DNA of 64,000 nucleotides. Source: JASGCK01 sp031430035. Its GTDB lineage: Bacteria; Pseudomonadota; Gammaproteobacteria; Burkholderiales; Burkholderiaceae_C. The translations under genes were made by a program, and so were the position numbers. Position 1 is the stretch's first letter; the number at the start of each line of letters is the position of its first letter. Positions 52,621-60,916 of the stretch are shown one piece after another. The notes beneath the pieces are model-generated. The model worked only from the letters and a program-made list of their open reading frames with translations, made no database searches and had not been told where the DNA came from. Location: positions 1 to 64,000 of the forward strand of contig JANPAS010000083.1 in NCBI GenBank assembly GCA_031430035.1, given 5' to 3'.

Positions 52621-53714
52621 GCCAGAATCCGCAAAAAATAGCACTGATCACTGGCGTAACCGGACAGGATGGAGCCTATCTTGCTGAACTCTTGCTCGGT
52701 AAGGGTTATATTGTTCATGGCATCAAGCGCCGGACCTCGCTGATCAACACCGACCGGATTGACCATCTGTACCAGGATCCGCACGAGCAGCATGTGCGTT
52801 TCTTCCTGCATCACGGTGACATGACTGATTCATCCAGCCTGATACGCATCATTCAGCAAACCCAGCCGGACGAAATTTACAACCTCGCAGCGCAGTCGCA
52901 TGTGGCCGTCAGCTTTGAAGAGCCCGAGTACACCGCGAACTCGGATGCACTGGGCGTTTTGCGCGTGCTCGAAGCAATTCGCATCCTTGGCCTAGAGAAA
53001 AAAACACGCTTCTACCAAGCATCGACCAGTGAACTGTATGGGCTGGTGCAGGAAACGCCACAAAAAGAGACCACGCCGTTCTATCCGCGCAGCCCGTATG
53101 CGGTCGCCAAGCTTTACGGCTACTGGATCGTCGTGAATTACCGTGAAGCCTATGGCATGTATGCTTGCAACGGCATCCTCTTTAACCATGAAAGCCCAAT
53201 TCGCGGCGAGACATTCGTGACCCGCAAGATCACCCGTGCGCTGGCCCGGATCAAGCTTGGACTGCAGGACCGCCTGTACCTGGGCAACCTGGACGCCAAG
53301 CGCGACTGGGGGCACGCCAAGGATTATGTGGAAATGCAGTGGCTGATGCTGCAGCAAGAGCAGCCTGAAGACTTCGTCATTGCCACCGGCGTGCAATACA
53401 GCGTGCGCGACTTCATCAATGCGGCAGCCGAAGAAATCGGCATCAAGATCCGATGGGAAGGTTCCGGCATCGACGAAATCGGCATCGACGTAAACGGGAA
53501 GACCATCATCTCGATCAACCCAAAATACTTCCGCCCGACCGAAGTCGAGTCCTTGCTGGGCGATGCGAGCAAGGCCAAGCAGAAACTCGGCTGGACGCCG
53601 AAAATCAGCTTCAATGAATTGGTCAGTGAAATGGTGCGGGAAGACCTGAAATCGGCGGAGCGCGACGAACTCATCAAGCACCATGGCTACAAAACGATGG
53701 ACTATAACGAATAG
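52617..53714 (+). CDS. gmd: GDP-mannose 4,6-dehydratase
   Basis: A 365-residue Gmd of normal length. ALITGVTGQDGAYLAELLL is the NADP motif, KRRTSLINTDRIDHLY, QASTSELYG and the catalytic YAVAKLYGYW follow, with FNHESPIRGETFVTRKI typical of the family. It makes GDP-4-keto-6-deoxy-D-mannose from GDP-mannose. Confidence 0.97.
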   Translation: MSQNPQKIALITGVTGQDGAYLAELLLGKGYIVHGIKRRTSLINTDRIDHLYQDPHEQHVRFFLHHGDMTDSSSLIRIIQQTQPDEIYNLAAQSHVAVSFEEPEYTANSDALGVLRVLEAIRILGLEKKTRFYQASTSELYGLVQETPQKETTPFYPRSPYAVAKLYGYWIVVNYREAYGMYACNGILFNHESPIRGETFVTRKITRALARIKLGLQDRLYLGNLDAKRDWGHAKDYVEMQWLMLQQEQPEDFVIATGVQYSVRDFINAAAEEIGIKIRWEGSGIDEIGIDVNGKTIISINPKYFRPTEVESLLGDASKAKQKLGWTPKISFNELVSEMVREDLKSAERDELIKHHGYKTMDYNE

Positions 53715-53728
53715 TCCGCGCACACTAA

Positions 53729-55504
53729 ATGCTCATTTTACTTAAGCGCCTATGGGGTCACATCGCCCCGACCAGACGAATACAACTGGGAATTCTCTTT
53801 TGTCTGATGTTGGTCGCCTCGTTTGCAGAGCTATTCAGTATTGGCATGGTGCTGCCGTTTTTGGCAGTGCTGACCTCTCCAGAAATCATATACGATCATC
53901 GGCTTGTCAAACCCATAATTAAGTTATTTGACATTAAAAACCAGAGTGAGTTGTTGTTGCCGATCTCTTTATTGTTCGTATTGGCTGTCGTGTTCGCGGC
54001 CAGCGTTCGATTGCTACTGGTCTATATGCAAGCACGTATTAACTTGGTAATCGTAAATGAATTGGCTACCAGTGCCTATCATAGAACGCTCAATCAACCT
54101 TATGCCGTACATATATCGCGGAATAGCAGTGAAGTTATTTCCGGTATTTCAAGCAAGGTAAGCGGCGGTATAGGCGGCTTGTTGGGAGCAGGCCTGACGC
54201 TCTTGAGTTCGCAATTATTGCTTGCTGCGATTGTCGTGACTTTGTTCATAGTTGACCCCGTTCTTGCCTTGTCGTCTTTTGTTGGCTTTGGTTCGCTTTA
54301 TGCCCTTGTGATGGTAACGACAAAAAAACAGTTGGCAAGGGATAGCGAGTGCCTCAGCCAGGCTTCGACAGAGGTCATAAAAGTACTTCAGGAAGGACTC
54401 GGGGGAATCCGCGACGTTTTGCTCGATGGGAATCAGTCAATATACACCGCTGCCTATCGGGAAGCGGATATCAAGCTGAAAAATTCTCAGGCAAACATCC
54501 AAATTCTCAGCGTAGGCCCCCGGTACATTATTGAGGCGATAGGAATAGTTGTAATAGCGGTGATCGCATATTCATTATCTACTCGCCCAGGAGGGCTAAT
54601 AGCCGTGATCCCTCTCATGGGTACATTGGCACTTGGTGCGCAAAGGACGCTCCCCTTGTTGCAACAGTCATACTCTAGTTGGGCACTGGTACAAGGTAGC
54701 CGGGAATCACTGCGCGATGCTCTTGCGTTTCTTGATCAACCGATTCAACAGAACAACTTGGCGACTGACTACGCGGCATCGATCCGGTTCGAACATGAGT
54801 TTCGCCTGAACAGTGTTTGTTTTCAATATAAAGCAACAGCCGCGAGCGTGCTGAAAAATTTTAGCCTTTCGATTCCAAAAGGAGCGAAAGTCGGATTTAT
54901 TGGTGAAACCGGAAGCGGCAAAAGTACACTGATTGATATCATCATGGGCCTCTTGCTTCCGACCGACGGATATCTGATGGTTGACGGACAAAGAATCAAT
55001 GCAGGCAATCACCAGGCATGGCAAAAGCATATCGCTCACGTGCCGCAAAACATCTTTCTATCTGACGCGAGCATTGCAGAAAATGTCGCGATTGGCATTT
55101 CGCGAGACAAAATCGACATGCCTCGCGTTCGGCTTGCGGCGCAGCGGTCTCGTATCTCCGATACGATCGAATCATGGCCCATGCAATATGACACTGCCGT
55201 TGGTGAGCGAGGCGTAAAACTTTCTGGTGGGCAGCGTCAGCGGATTGGTATCGCACGCGCACTTTACAAACAAGCCGATGTCGTCATCTTCGATGAGGCG
55301 ACGAGCGCACTCGACAACGAAACCGAGGAAGCGGTCATGCAGGCGATCGATGGACTTGGGGGCGATTTAACAATCCTGATTGTTGCCCATCGTCTGACCA
55401 CACTGAGGAACTGCTCACAGATCGTTGAGTTGCAAAACGGTGAGTTGAAGCGGGTCGGAAGTTATGCCGACATTGTTGGGAAAATCGGTCATTTGGGCGC
55501 TTAA
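53729..55504 (+). CDS. ABC exporter, fused permease and ATPase (flippase-like)
   Basis: A 591-residue half-transporter. Six hydrophobic segments lie in residues 20-310. The ATPase domain (about 350-585) has Walker A GETGSGKST, signature LSGGQRQRIGIARAL, Walker B VVIFDEATSALD and the H-loop His in VAHRL. It resembles MsbA/PglK-type exporters that flip lipid-linked glycans, which suits its place in a polysaccharide locus. Third codon positions look richer in A/T than in gmd and the downstream genes. Confidence 0.92.
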   Translation: MLILLKRLWGHIAPTRRIQLGILFCLMLVASFAELFSIGMVLPFLAVLTSPEIIYDHRLVKPIIKLFDIKNQSELLLPISLLFVLAVVFAASVRLLLVYMQARINLVIVNELATSAYHRTLNQPYAVHISRNSSEVISGISSKVSGGIGGLLGAGLTLLSSQLLLAAIVVTLFIVDPVLALSSFVGFGSLYALVMVTTKKQLARDSECLSQASTEVIKVLQEGLGGIRDVLLDGNQSIYTAAYREADIKLKNSQANIQILSVGPRYIIEAIGIVVIAVIAYSLSTRPGGLIAVIPLMGTLALGAQRTLPLLQQSYSSWALVQGSRESLRDALAFLDQPIQQNNLATDYAASIRFEHEFRLNSVCFQYKATAASVLKNFSLSIPKGAKVGFIGETGSGKSTLIDIIMGLLLPTDGYLMVDGQRINAGNHQAWQKHIAHVPQNIFLSDASIAENVAIGISRDKIDMPRVRLAAQRSRISDTIESWPMQYDTAVGERGVKLSGGQRQRIGIARALYKQADVVIFDEATSALDNETEEAVMQAIDGLGGDLTILIVAHRLTTLRNCSQIVELQNGELKRVGSYADIVGKIGHLGA

Positions 55505-55540
55505 CTTGGCAAGCGTGCTACAGACGAAGGATTGCGAAAT

Positions 55541-55612
55541 ATGCAGATCGCTACGCTGCGCGAAGTATTGTCGCTCTTCGCCGATTCATGGATATTGGAG
55601 ATTGTGAATTGA
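55541..55612 (+). other. Short ORF overlapping the hddC start
   Basis: A 23-codon frame MQIATLREVLSLFADSW... ends in TGA at 55610-55612, overlapping the TTG proposed as the next start (TTGA). The same frame runs open from the exporter stop. It may be a leader for translational coupling or a remnant; no ribosome binding site is obvious. Confidence 0.3.
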
Positions 55613-56322
55613 AGTTACTCATTTTGGCGGGCGGATTTGGCTCCCGCCTGCAGTCTGTGCTCCCCGACACGCCCAAGGCATTGGCACCGATCGGCGATGT
55701 ACCCTTCCTTGCGCTCCAGCTTGAAAACTGGGTTGCCCAAGGAGTCCGCTCATTCATTTTTCTTTTGCACCATCAGGCTGACCAGATCACCAACTTCCTG
55801 AGCAGTGCCAAGAGCGGTCTGCTTAAAGAGTGCGAGGTTCAAAGCCTGATTGAACCGACGCCGATGGACACTGGGGGCGCGGTGGCTCATGCAGTTCGCG
55901 AACTCAATCTCAACGAGGATTTTCTCGTCACCAATGCCGATACCTGGTTAGGTTCAGGCATCCAGGAACTGATCGCTTCGGCGGCGCCGGCGATAGCGGT
56001 CATCAGACTTGATGACTCCGGCCGCTATGGCAAGGTCCAATTTGACGACCGCCAACGCGTCACGGCGTTCACGGAAAAAAATGCCCTTGGCGAGCCAGGT
56101 TGGATCAATGCCGGGCTTTGCCGCTTGGGCGTCGACCTGTTCCGGACTTGGGATGGCGCCCGGTTTTCGCTTGAAAGACAAACCTTTCCGGAGTTGGCGC
56201 AACGAGGCGAATTAGGAGCCGTCATCATCAAACCAGATTTCATCGATATTGGAATTCCCGAGGACTATCAACGATTTTGTCGTTGGATCGAAGGAGGTCG
56301 CAAAGGCAAATTATGCAAGTAG
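55609..56322 (+). CDS. HddC-like sugar-1-phosphate nucleotidyltransferase
   Basis: A 237-residue protein from TTG 55609, which yields the family start (M)KLLILAGGFGSRL and has GGAG 8-10 nt upstream; ATG 55588 would add 7 residues. Motifs: LAGGFGSRL, TPKALAPIGDVPFL with the nucleotide-binding Lys, VTNADTW (metal Asp), FTEKN and the C-terminal FIDIGIPEDYQRF. It resembles D-glycero-D-manno-heptose 1-phosphate guanylyltransferase (HddC), and the neighbouring kinase and isomerase also look heptose-type. Another sugar and nucleotide are possible. It overlaps the next gene by 10 bp. Confidence 0.82.
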   Translation: MKLLILAGGFGSRLQSVLPDTPKALAPIGDVPFLALQLENWVAQGVRSFIFLLHHQADQITNFLSSAKSGLLKECEVQSLIEPTPMDTGGAVAHAVRELNLNEDFLVTNADTWLGSGIQELIASAAPAIAVIRLDDSGRYGKVQFDDRQRVTAFTEKNALGEPGWINAGLCRLGVDLFRTWDGARFSLERQTFPELAQRGELGAVIIKPDFIDIGIPEDYQRFCRWIEGGRKGKLCK

Positions 56323-57701
56323 AAAAATTTCTCATCGCAGAAACCGCAACGCTGCGGGAAGCTCTGGCGCGCATCGAGCTCAACCACCATGGCATCATCA
56401 TGGCAATGGATACGATCGGGCGGGTCACCGGCCTGGCCACAGATGGCGACATCCGGCGCGAGCTGCTGAATGGTCGGACGCTGGATGACATGATCTCGTC
56501 GTGCATCAACGCCGCGTTCATCTTTGAAGATCCTGCGACCCCTCGTGAAGCTTTGCTCAAGAAGCTCGACCAACGCATTCGTGTCATTCCCTTGCTTGAC
56601 GCCGATCGCCGACTGGTCGGCTTGGTCAGTCGCGACCACTTGCCGGTCCGGGATGAAGAAGCCGTGTTCGCGCGGGCCCGCGCGCCGGTACGGATCAGCT
56701 TTGGCGGCGGCGGCTCCGACCTGACCCACTATTTCTCCGGCCAGGATGGCGCGGTGATCAACACCACCATCTCGCTCTACAGCCATGCGACGCTACGCGT
56801 GCGGGATGACGAGAAAGTCTCGATCCATTCACTCGATCTTAACGAATCACTGCATGCAGACAGCCTCCAACAAGCGCTGGCGAAGGAAGATCGTTTTGGC
56901 CTGATTAAGGCTCTGCTGCGTATCGTGCAACCGGATTTTGGCTTCGACCTCTACCTGCACTCAGACTTTCCGATGAATTCTGGCCTCGGCGGTTCCGCCG
57001 TCGTATCGGCGACCGTCCTTGGGTGCTTTAACCAGTTCAGGCTTGATCAGTGGGATCCGCATGAGTTGGCCGAGCTGGCGTTCCAAGCCGAACGACTGTA
57101 CCTGGGTGTGGCAGGTGGCTGGCAAGATCAATATGCCACTGTTTTTGGCGGATTCAATTTCATCGAATTCAGAATGGAGCAGAATATTGTTCACCCGCTT
57201 CGGATCCATCCCGACATCCTGCTTGAACTCGAGGAAAGTCTGATCCTCTGCGACACCGGAACCACTCACGATTCGGGTAATATCCACGAAGATCAGCGGC
57301 GTCAGATGGAAGACCAAGCGATTCGAACGCATGTGAACACGAACGTCGAACTGTCCTACCGGATTCGCAATCAATTGTTGCGCGGTAAGCTGCACGATTT
57401 CGGTCACTCGCTTCACGATGCCTGGCAATTCAAACGGCAGTTCAGCAGCAAAATTTCCAATAATCGCCTCGACCAGATTTACGAAGAGGCTCGCGCCCAT
57501 GGCGCACTGGGCGGGAAGTTGCTAGGGGCGGGGGGCGGGGGCTTCTTCCTCTTTTATGTACCACCATTCAAGAAGCACGAATTGATTCAACATTTGGAAG
57601 CATCAAAATTGCAGGTTAGGCCCTTCCGCTTCGAGCAGGATGGCTTGCGCGCATGGACCGTGCGCGAGCGCAAAAATCATATGGAAATGGAAAGTAAATG
57701 A
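56313..57701 (+). CDS. CBS-domain / GHMP sugar kinase fusion (HddA-like)
   Basis: A 462-residue protein from ATG 56313. Residues 1-115 form a CBS-domain pair (LREALARIELNHHGIIMAMD, GLATDGDIRRELL, VIPLLDADRRLVGLVSR). From about 125 a GHMP kinase begins with APVRISFGGGGSDL, has the phosphate loop SGLGGSA near 235 and the closing KLLGAGGGGFFLFY. The kinase part matches D-glycero-D-manno-heptose 7-phosphate kinase (HddA). CBS domains usually sense adenine nucleotides and are not a standard part of HddA, so the activity may be allosterically controlled. It overlaps its neighbours on both sides. Confidence 0.85.
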   Translation: MQVEKFLIAETATLREALARIELNHHGIIMAMDTIGRVTGLATDGDIRRELLNGRTLDDMISSCINAAFIFEDPATPREALLKKLDQRIRVIPLLDADRRLVGLVSRDHLPVRDEEAVFARARAPVRISFGGGGSDLTHYFSGQDGAVINTTISLYSHATLRVRDDEKVSIHSLDLNESLHADSLQQALAKEDRFGLIKALLRIVQPDFGFDLYLHSDFPMNSGLGGSAVVSATVLGCFNQFRLDQWDPHELAELAFQAERLYLGVAGGWQDQYATVFGGFNFIEFRMEQNIVHPLRIHPDILLELEESLILCDTGTTHDSGNIHEDQRRQMEDQAIRTHVNTNVELSYRIRNQLLRGKLHDFGHSLHDAWQFKRQFSSKISNNRLDQIYEEARAHGALGGKLLGAGGGGFFLFYVPPFKKHELIQHLEASKLQVRPFRFEQDGLRAWTVRERKNHMEMESK

Positions 57702-59590
57702 AGATGAGAATCGGGCAATACGAGATCGGGTCTGGCCACACCTATGTCATCGCTGAAATTGGCAACAATCACAACGGCAGTTTTGATCGCGCGATCGAGC
57801 TGATTGATCTGGCTCTGGACGCTGGCGCCGACTCGGTCAAGTTCCAGATGCGGCATCTGGACCAGATATACCGTCAGCGCACCTTGCGCAAGGACGGCGA
57901 GGACTTGGGCACCGAATACGTTCTCGATCTGCTGCGAAGGTTCGAACTCACCGTCGACGAGCATCACAAGCTAGCCGAGTACTGTCGCGCCAAAGATGCG
58001 ACCTATCTGTGCACGCCTTGGGATGCCGTCAGTGTGGACGTGCTCGAATCGTTCGGAGTCCCTGCTTACAAGGTGGCATCGGCTGACCTTACCAACTTGC
58101 CCTTGCTCGACCACCTCGCTCAAACAGGGAAGCCCCTGATCCTGTCCACCGGAATGAGTACCCCTCAGGAAGTGAAAGCCACGGTCGCCTTCCTTGGCAA
58201 ACGCAACGCACAATTTGCACTGTTACATTGCAACAGTACCTACCCAGCGCCGCTGCACGACATTAATCTGAAGTGGATTGAGCAATTACGCAAGATCCAC
58301 CCACTGATTGGATATTCGGGTCACGAGCGCGGCATCAATGTTTCGCTAGCAGCCGTGGCATTGGGTGCGACCATCATCGAGCGCCATTTCACGCTGGACC
58401 GCGGGATGGAAGGTCCGGATCACGCAGCGAGCCTGACCCATTCGGAACTCAAGCGACTGATCGAAGGCATCAGGGAAATCGAAGAATCGCTAGGGGATGG
58501 ACTAACGCGAACCCTGTCCCAGGGCGAAATGATCAACCGCGAAAACTTGGGCAAAAGCCTGGTCGCCGCGACGGCGCTGGCCAAAGGTACCAGACTCACA
58601 GCTGCGCACATCAAGGTTCGCAGCCCCGGTCAAGGACTTTCGCCGCAACGATACGAAGAACTGCTGGGCAAGACACTGCAGCACGACATGGAGGAAGAAA
58701 CTTTCTTCTTCCCTTCGGACCTGACCGAAACCCGTGTAGAGCCCCGTCCATATCGGTTTGATCGGCCTTGGGGAGTGCCAGTGCGCTACCATGACTTCGG
58801 AGAATATTCCGCTAGGATCAAACCGGACGTATGGGAATTCCACCTTTCTTACTCAGATATGGATCTTGATCTAGCCAACTTCCTGAAGGGCACTTACGAA
58901 GCAGGTTTCGTGGTGCATGCACCGGAGCTGTTCTCTGGCAGCCGCCTGATGGACCTAGCAACGCCAGATGAAGCCTACCGCGCTGAATCGCTGCGAGAAA
59001 CCCAGCGCGTGATCGATATCACCAGGAACTTGAAGCGCTTCTTCCCGAACACGAAAAGACCCCAGATCGTCGCCAACATTGGCGGCTTCACGATGGATGA
59101 ATTGCTTCCGACGGAGGTGATTCCAAGCTATTACGAACGCTTTGCTCGCAGCTTGGCCGAGTTGGACCTGGACGGAGTCGAGCTGATTCCGCAAACGATG
59201 GCACCGTTTCCCTGGCATTTCGGTGGCCAGCGGTATCAGAACCTGTTCGTCAAGATCGAGGAAATCGTTCATTGGTGCCAGAAGCTCAATCTGCGCATGT
59301 GCTACGACGTATCCCACAGCTCCCTGACCTGTAATCATCTTGGCTACGATTTCTATGAGTTCAGCAGGCAGATCGCCCCGTTGACAGCACACCTGCACCT
59401 CGGCGATGCTAGGGGACTCAATGGCGAAGGCTTACAGGTTGGTGAGGGTGATATCGACTTCGACCGCCTCGGCGCGATCCTGCGCCAGGGTTGCCCTGAC
59501 GCTTCATTCATCCCCGAGATTTGGCAGGGCCATAAAAACAGCGGCGAGGGATTCTGGATCGCCATGGAACGACTGGAGGGCAAGCTGTAA
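57698..59590 (+). CDS. NeuB-like nonulosonate synthase fused to a TIM-barrel isomerase domain
   Basis: A 630-residue protein. Residues 1-270 are a NeuB synthase with IAEIGNNHNGS (metal His), VKFQ, STGMST, HCNSTYP, GYSGHERG and ERHFTLDRGMEGPDHA, all key residues intact. Residues about 285-345 are an SAF/antifreeze-like domain that closes the active site. Residues about 360-630 are a second TIM barrel like xylose-isomerase/AP-endonuclease-2 proteins, with MCYDVSHSSL, LHLGDARG and FIPEIWQGH. NeuB enzymes condense phosphoenolpyruvate with an aldose; the extra barrel may isomerise or epimerise the aldose (inference). Ordinary NeuB is about 340 residues. Confidence 0.88.
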   Translation: MKMRIGQYEIGSGHTYVIAEIGNNHNGSFDRAIELIDLALDAGADSVKFQMRHLDQIYRQRTLRKDGEDLGTEYVLDLLRRFELTVDEHHKLAEYCRAKDATYLCTPWDAVSVDVLESFGVPAYKVASADLTNLPLLDHLAQTGKPLILSTGMSTPQEVKATVAFLGKRNAQFALLHCNSTYPAPLHDINLKWIEQLRKIHPLIGYSGHERGINVSLAAVALGATIIERHFTLDRGMEGPDHAASLTHSELKRLIEGIREIEESLGDGLTRTLSQGEMINRENLGKSLVAATALAKGTRLTAAHIKVRSPGQGLSPQRYEELLGKTLQHDMEEETFFFPSDLTETRVEPRPYRFDRPWGVPVRYHDFGEYSARIKPDVWEFHLSYSDMDLDLANFLKGTYEAGFVVHAPELFSGSRLMDLATPDEAYRAESLRETQRVIDITRNLKRFFPNTKRPQIVANIGGFTMDELLPTEVIPSYYERFARSLAELDLDGVELIPQTMAPFPWHFGGQRYQNLFVKIEEIVHWCQKLNLRMCYDVSHSSLTCNHLGYDFYEFSRQIAPLTAHLHLGDARGLNGEGLQVGEGDIDFDRLGAILRQGCPDASFIPEIWQGHKNSGEGFWIAMERLEGKL

Positions 59591-60186
59591 TGTCCCTTCT
59601 TTTGACTATCCACGCCGAAGTGGCGGCGTCCATCGCCGTCAAACAGGCGCTGCTGCAGGACGATGCGCTATTGACGCAGATCGAGGCCCTAGCAAGGCAG
59701 TGCGTGGCCGCACTTCGCGCTGGCGGAAAAATTATTTTCGCTGGCAACGGCGGAAGTTTCGCCGATGCGCAGCACTTGTCCGCCGAATTCGTGTCCCGCT
59801 TCAAATTTGACCGCGCGCCGCTAGCGTCACTGACGCTGGGCACCAACAATTCCGCCATCAGCGCAATCGGCAACGACTATGGCTACGATCAGGTATTTTC
59901 ACGCGAACTGGAAGCGGTCGCCAAAGCGGGCGATGTGTTCATCGGCATTAGCACCAGCGGCAACAGCCCGAATATACTTGCTGCCGTCAACAAAGCCGCG
60001 GCACTGGGCATCGCCACGACCTGCTTGACTGGCCGTACTGGCGGCAAGCTGCTCGCAATGTGCAATTGCCTGTGCATGCCGTCCGATGACACTGCGCGCA
60101 TTCAGGAAGCCCATATCACTGTCGGCCACATTATTTGCGGCTTGGTCGAGCAGATTTATTTTCCAGAAGGGAAAAGTGCCCTATGA
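59590..60186 (+). CDS. gmhA: SIS-domain phosphoheptose isomerase (GmhA-like)
   Basis: A 198-residue SIS protein. The family motifs are IIFAGNGGSFADAQHLSAEF, GISTSGNSPNILAAVNKA and QEAHITVGHIICGLVE with the catalytic Glu/His. GmhA turns sedoheptulose 7-phosphate into D-glycero-D-manno-heptose 7-phosphate, the substrate of an HddA kinase. Its ATG overlaps the stop of the NeuB fusion by one base (TAATG). Confidence 0.9.
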   Translation: MSLLLTIHAEVAASIAVKQALLQDDALLTQIEALARQCVAALRAGGKIIFAGNGGSFADAQHLSAEFVSRFKFDRAPLASLTLGTNNSAISAIGNDYGYDQVFSRELEAVAKAGDVFIGISTSGNSPNILAAVNKAAALGIATTCLTGRTGGKLLAMCNCLCMPSDDTARIQEAHITVGHIICGLVEQIYFPEGKSAL

Positions 60187-60908
60187 GTAGTATTGTCGCC
60201 CTGATCCCCGCCCGTGCCGGCTCTAAGGGGGTTCCCCATAAAAATATCAAGCTCCTGGGCGGACGCCCCCTAATTGAATGGTCGATCAAGGCCTGCCTGA
60301 AATCCCAATTGATCGACCGTGTCATTGTTTCCACGGACTCACCTGAATACGCCGAATTGGCGATAGAACTGGGGGCAGAGGCGCCTTTCTTGCGCCCCTC
60401 GGAAATTTCAGCCGACCGTTCGACTGATTACGATTTCATTGCGCACGCACTGGACTGGCTCGCTGCCAACGGTGGCGAACCGCAGCATGTGGTGCACATC
60501 CGTCCCACGACACCATACCGCGATCCTGCTCTGATAGACCAAGCAATCAAGGTTTTTCTCAGCGAAGCTAAGGCCACGGCGCTGCGCTCGGTGCATGAAA
60601 TGTCCGAGTCCGCTTACAAGACCTTCGAAATCGCACCGGCAGGCCAGCTCATGCGCCTAGGCAGCGACAGCACTGCTCTCGACGCTGCCAATAACGCCCG
60701 CCAGCAATTTCCCGCCACCTACCAGGCCAACGGCTACGTGGACGTGCTTTCTTCCCGTTTCATCAGAACCAATGGCCTGATTCATGGCGACTGGGTTATG
60801 CCTTTTATCACCCCCACCGTGATTGAGGTGGACACGATCGACGATTTTGTTCATCTTGAATTCTTGCTTGATCGCAATCGCGCATTTTTCGACAAATTAT
60901 TTACCTGA
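60183..60908 (+). CDS. NeuA-like acylneuraminate cytidylyltransferase
   Basis: A 241-residue protein from ATG 60183, which overlaps the isomerase stop by 4 bp; the open frame to 60135 is not needed. IPARAGSKGVPHKNIKLLGG is the nucleotide-binding loop, HIRPTTPYRDPALID holds the sugar-binding Arg, and DTIDDFVHLEFLL with the metal Asp residues closes it. It should couple CMP to the keto acid made by the NeuB-like protein. The exact sugar is unknown. Confidence 0.9.
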   Translation: MSSIVALIPARAGSKGVPHKNIKLLGGRPLIEWSIKACLKSQLIDRVIVSTDSPEYAELAIELGAEAPFLRPSEISADRSTDYDFIAHALDWLAANGGEPQHVVHIRPTTPYRDPALIDQAIKVFLSEAKATALRSVHEMSESAYKTFEIAPAGQLMRLGSDSTALDAANNARQQFPATYQANGYVDVLSSRFIRTNGLIHGDWVMPFITPTVIEVDTIDDFVHLEFLLDRNRAFFDKLFT

Positions 60909-60916
60909 GGTTATTT

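Noticed and set aside
52992..53723. Open frame of 243 codons antisense to gmd
   Set aside because: Shadow frame without motifs; gmd is unambiguous.
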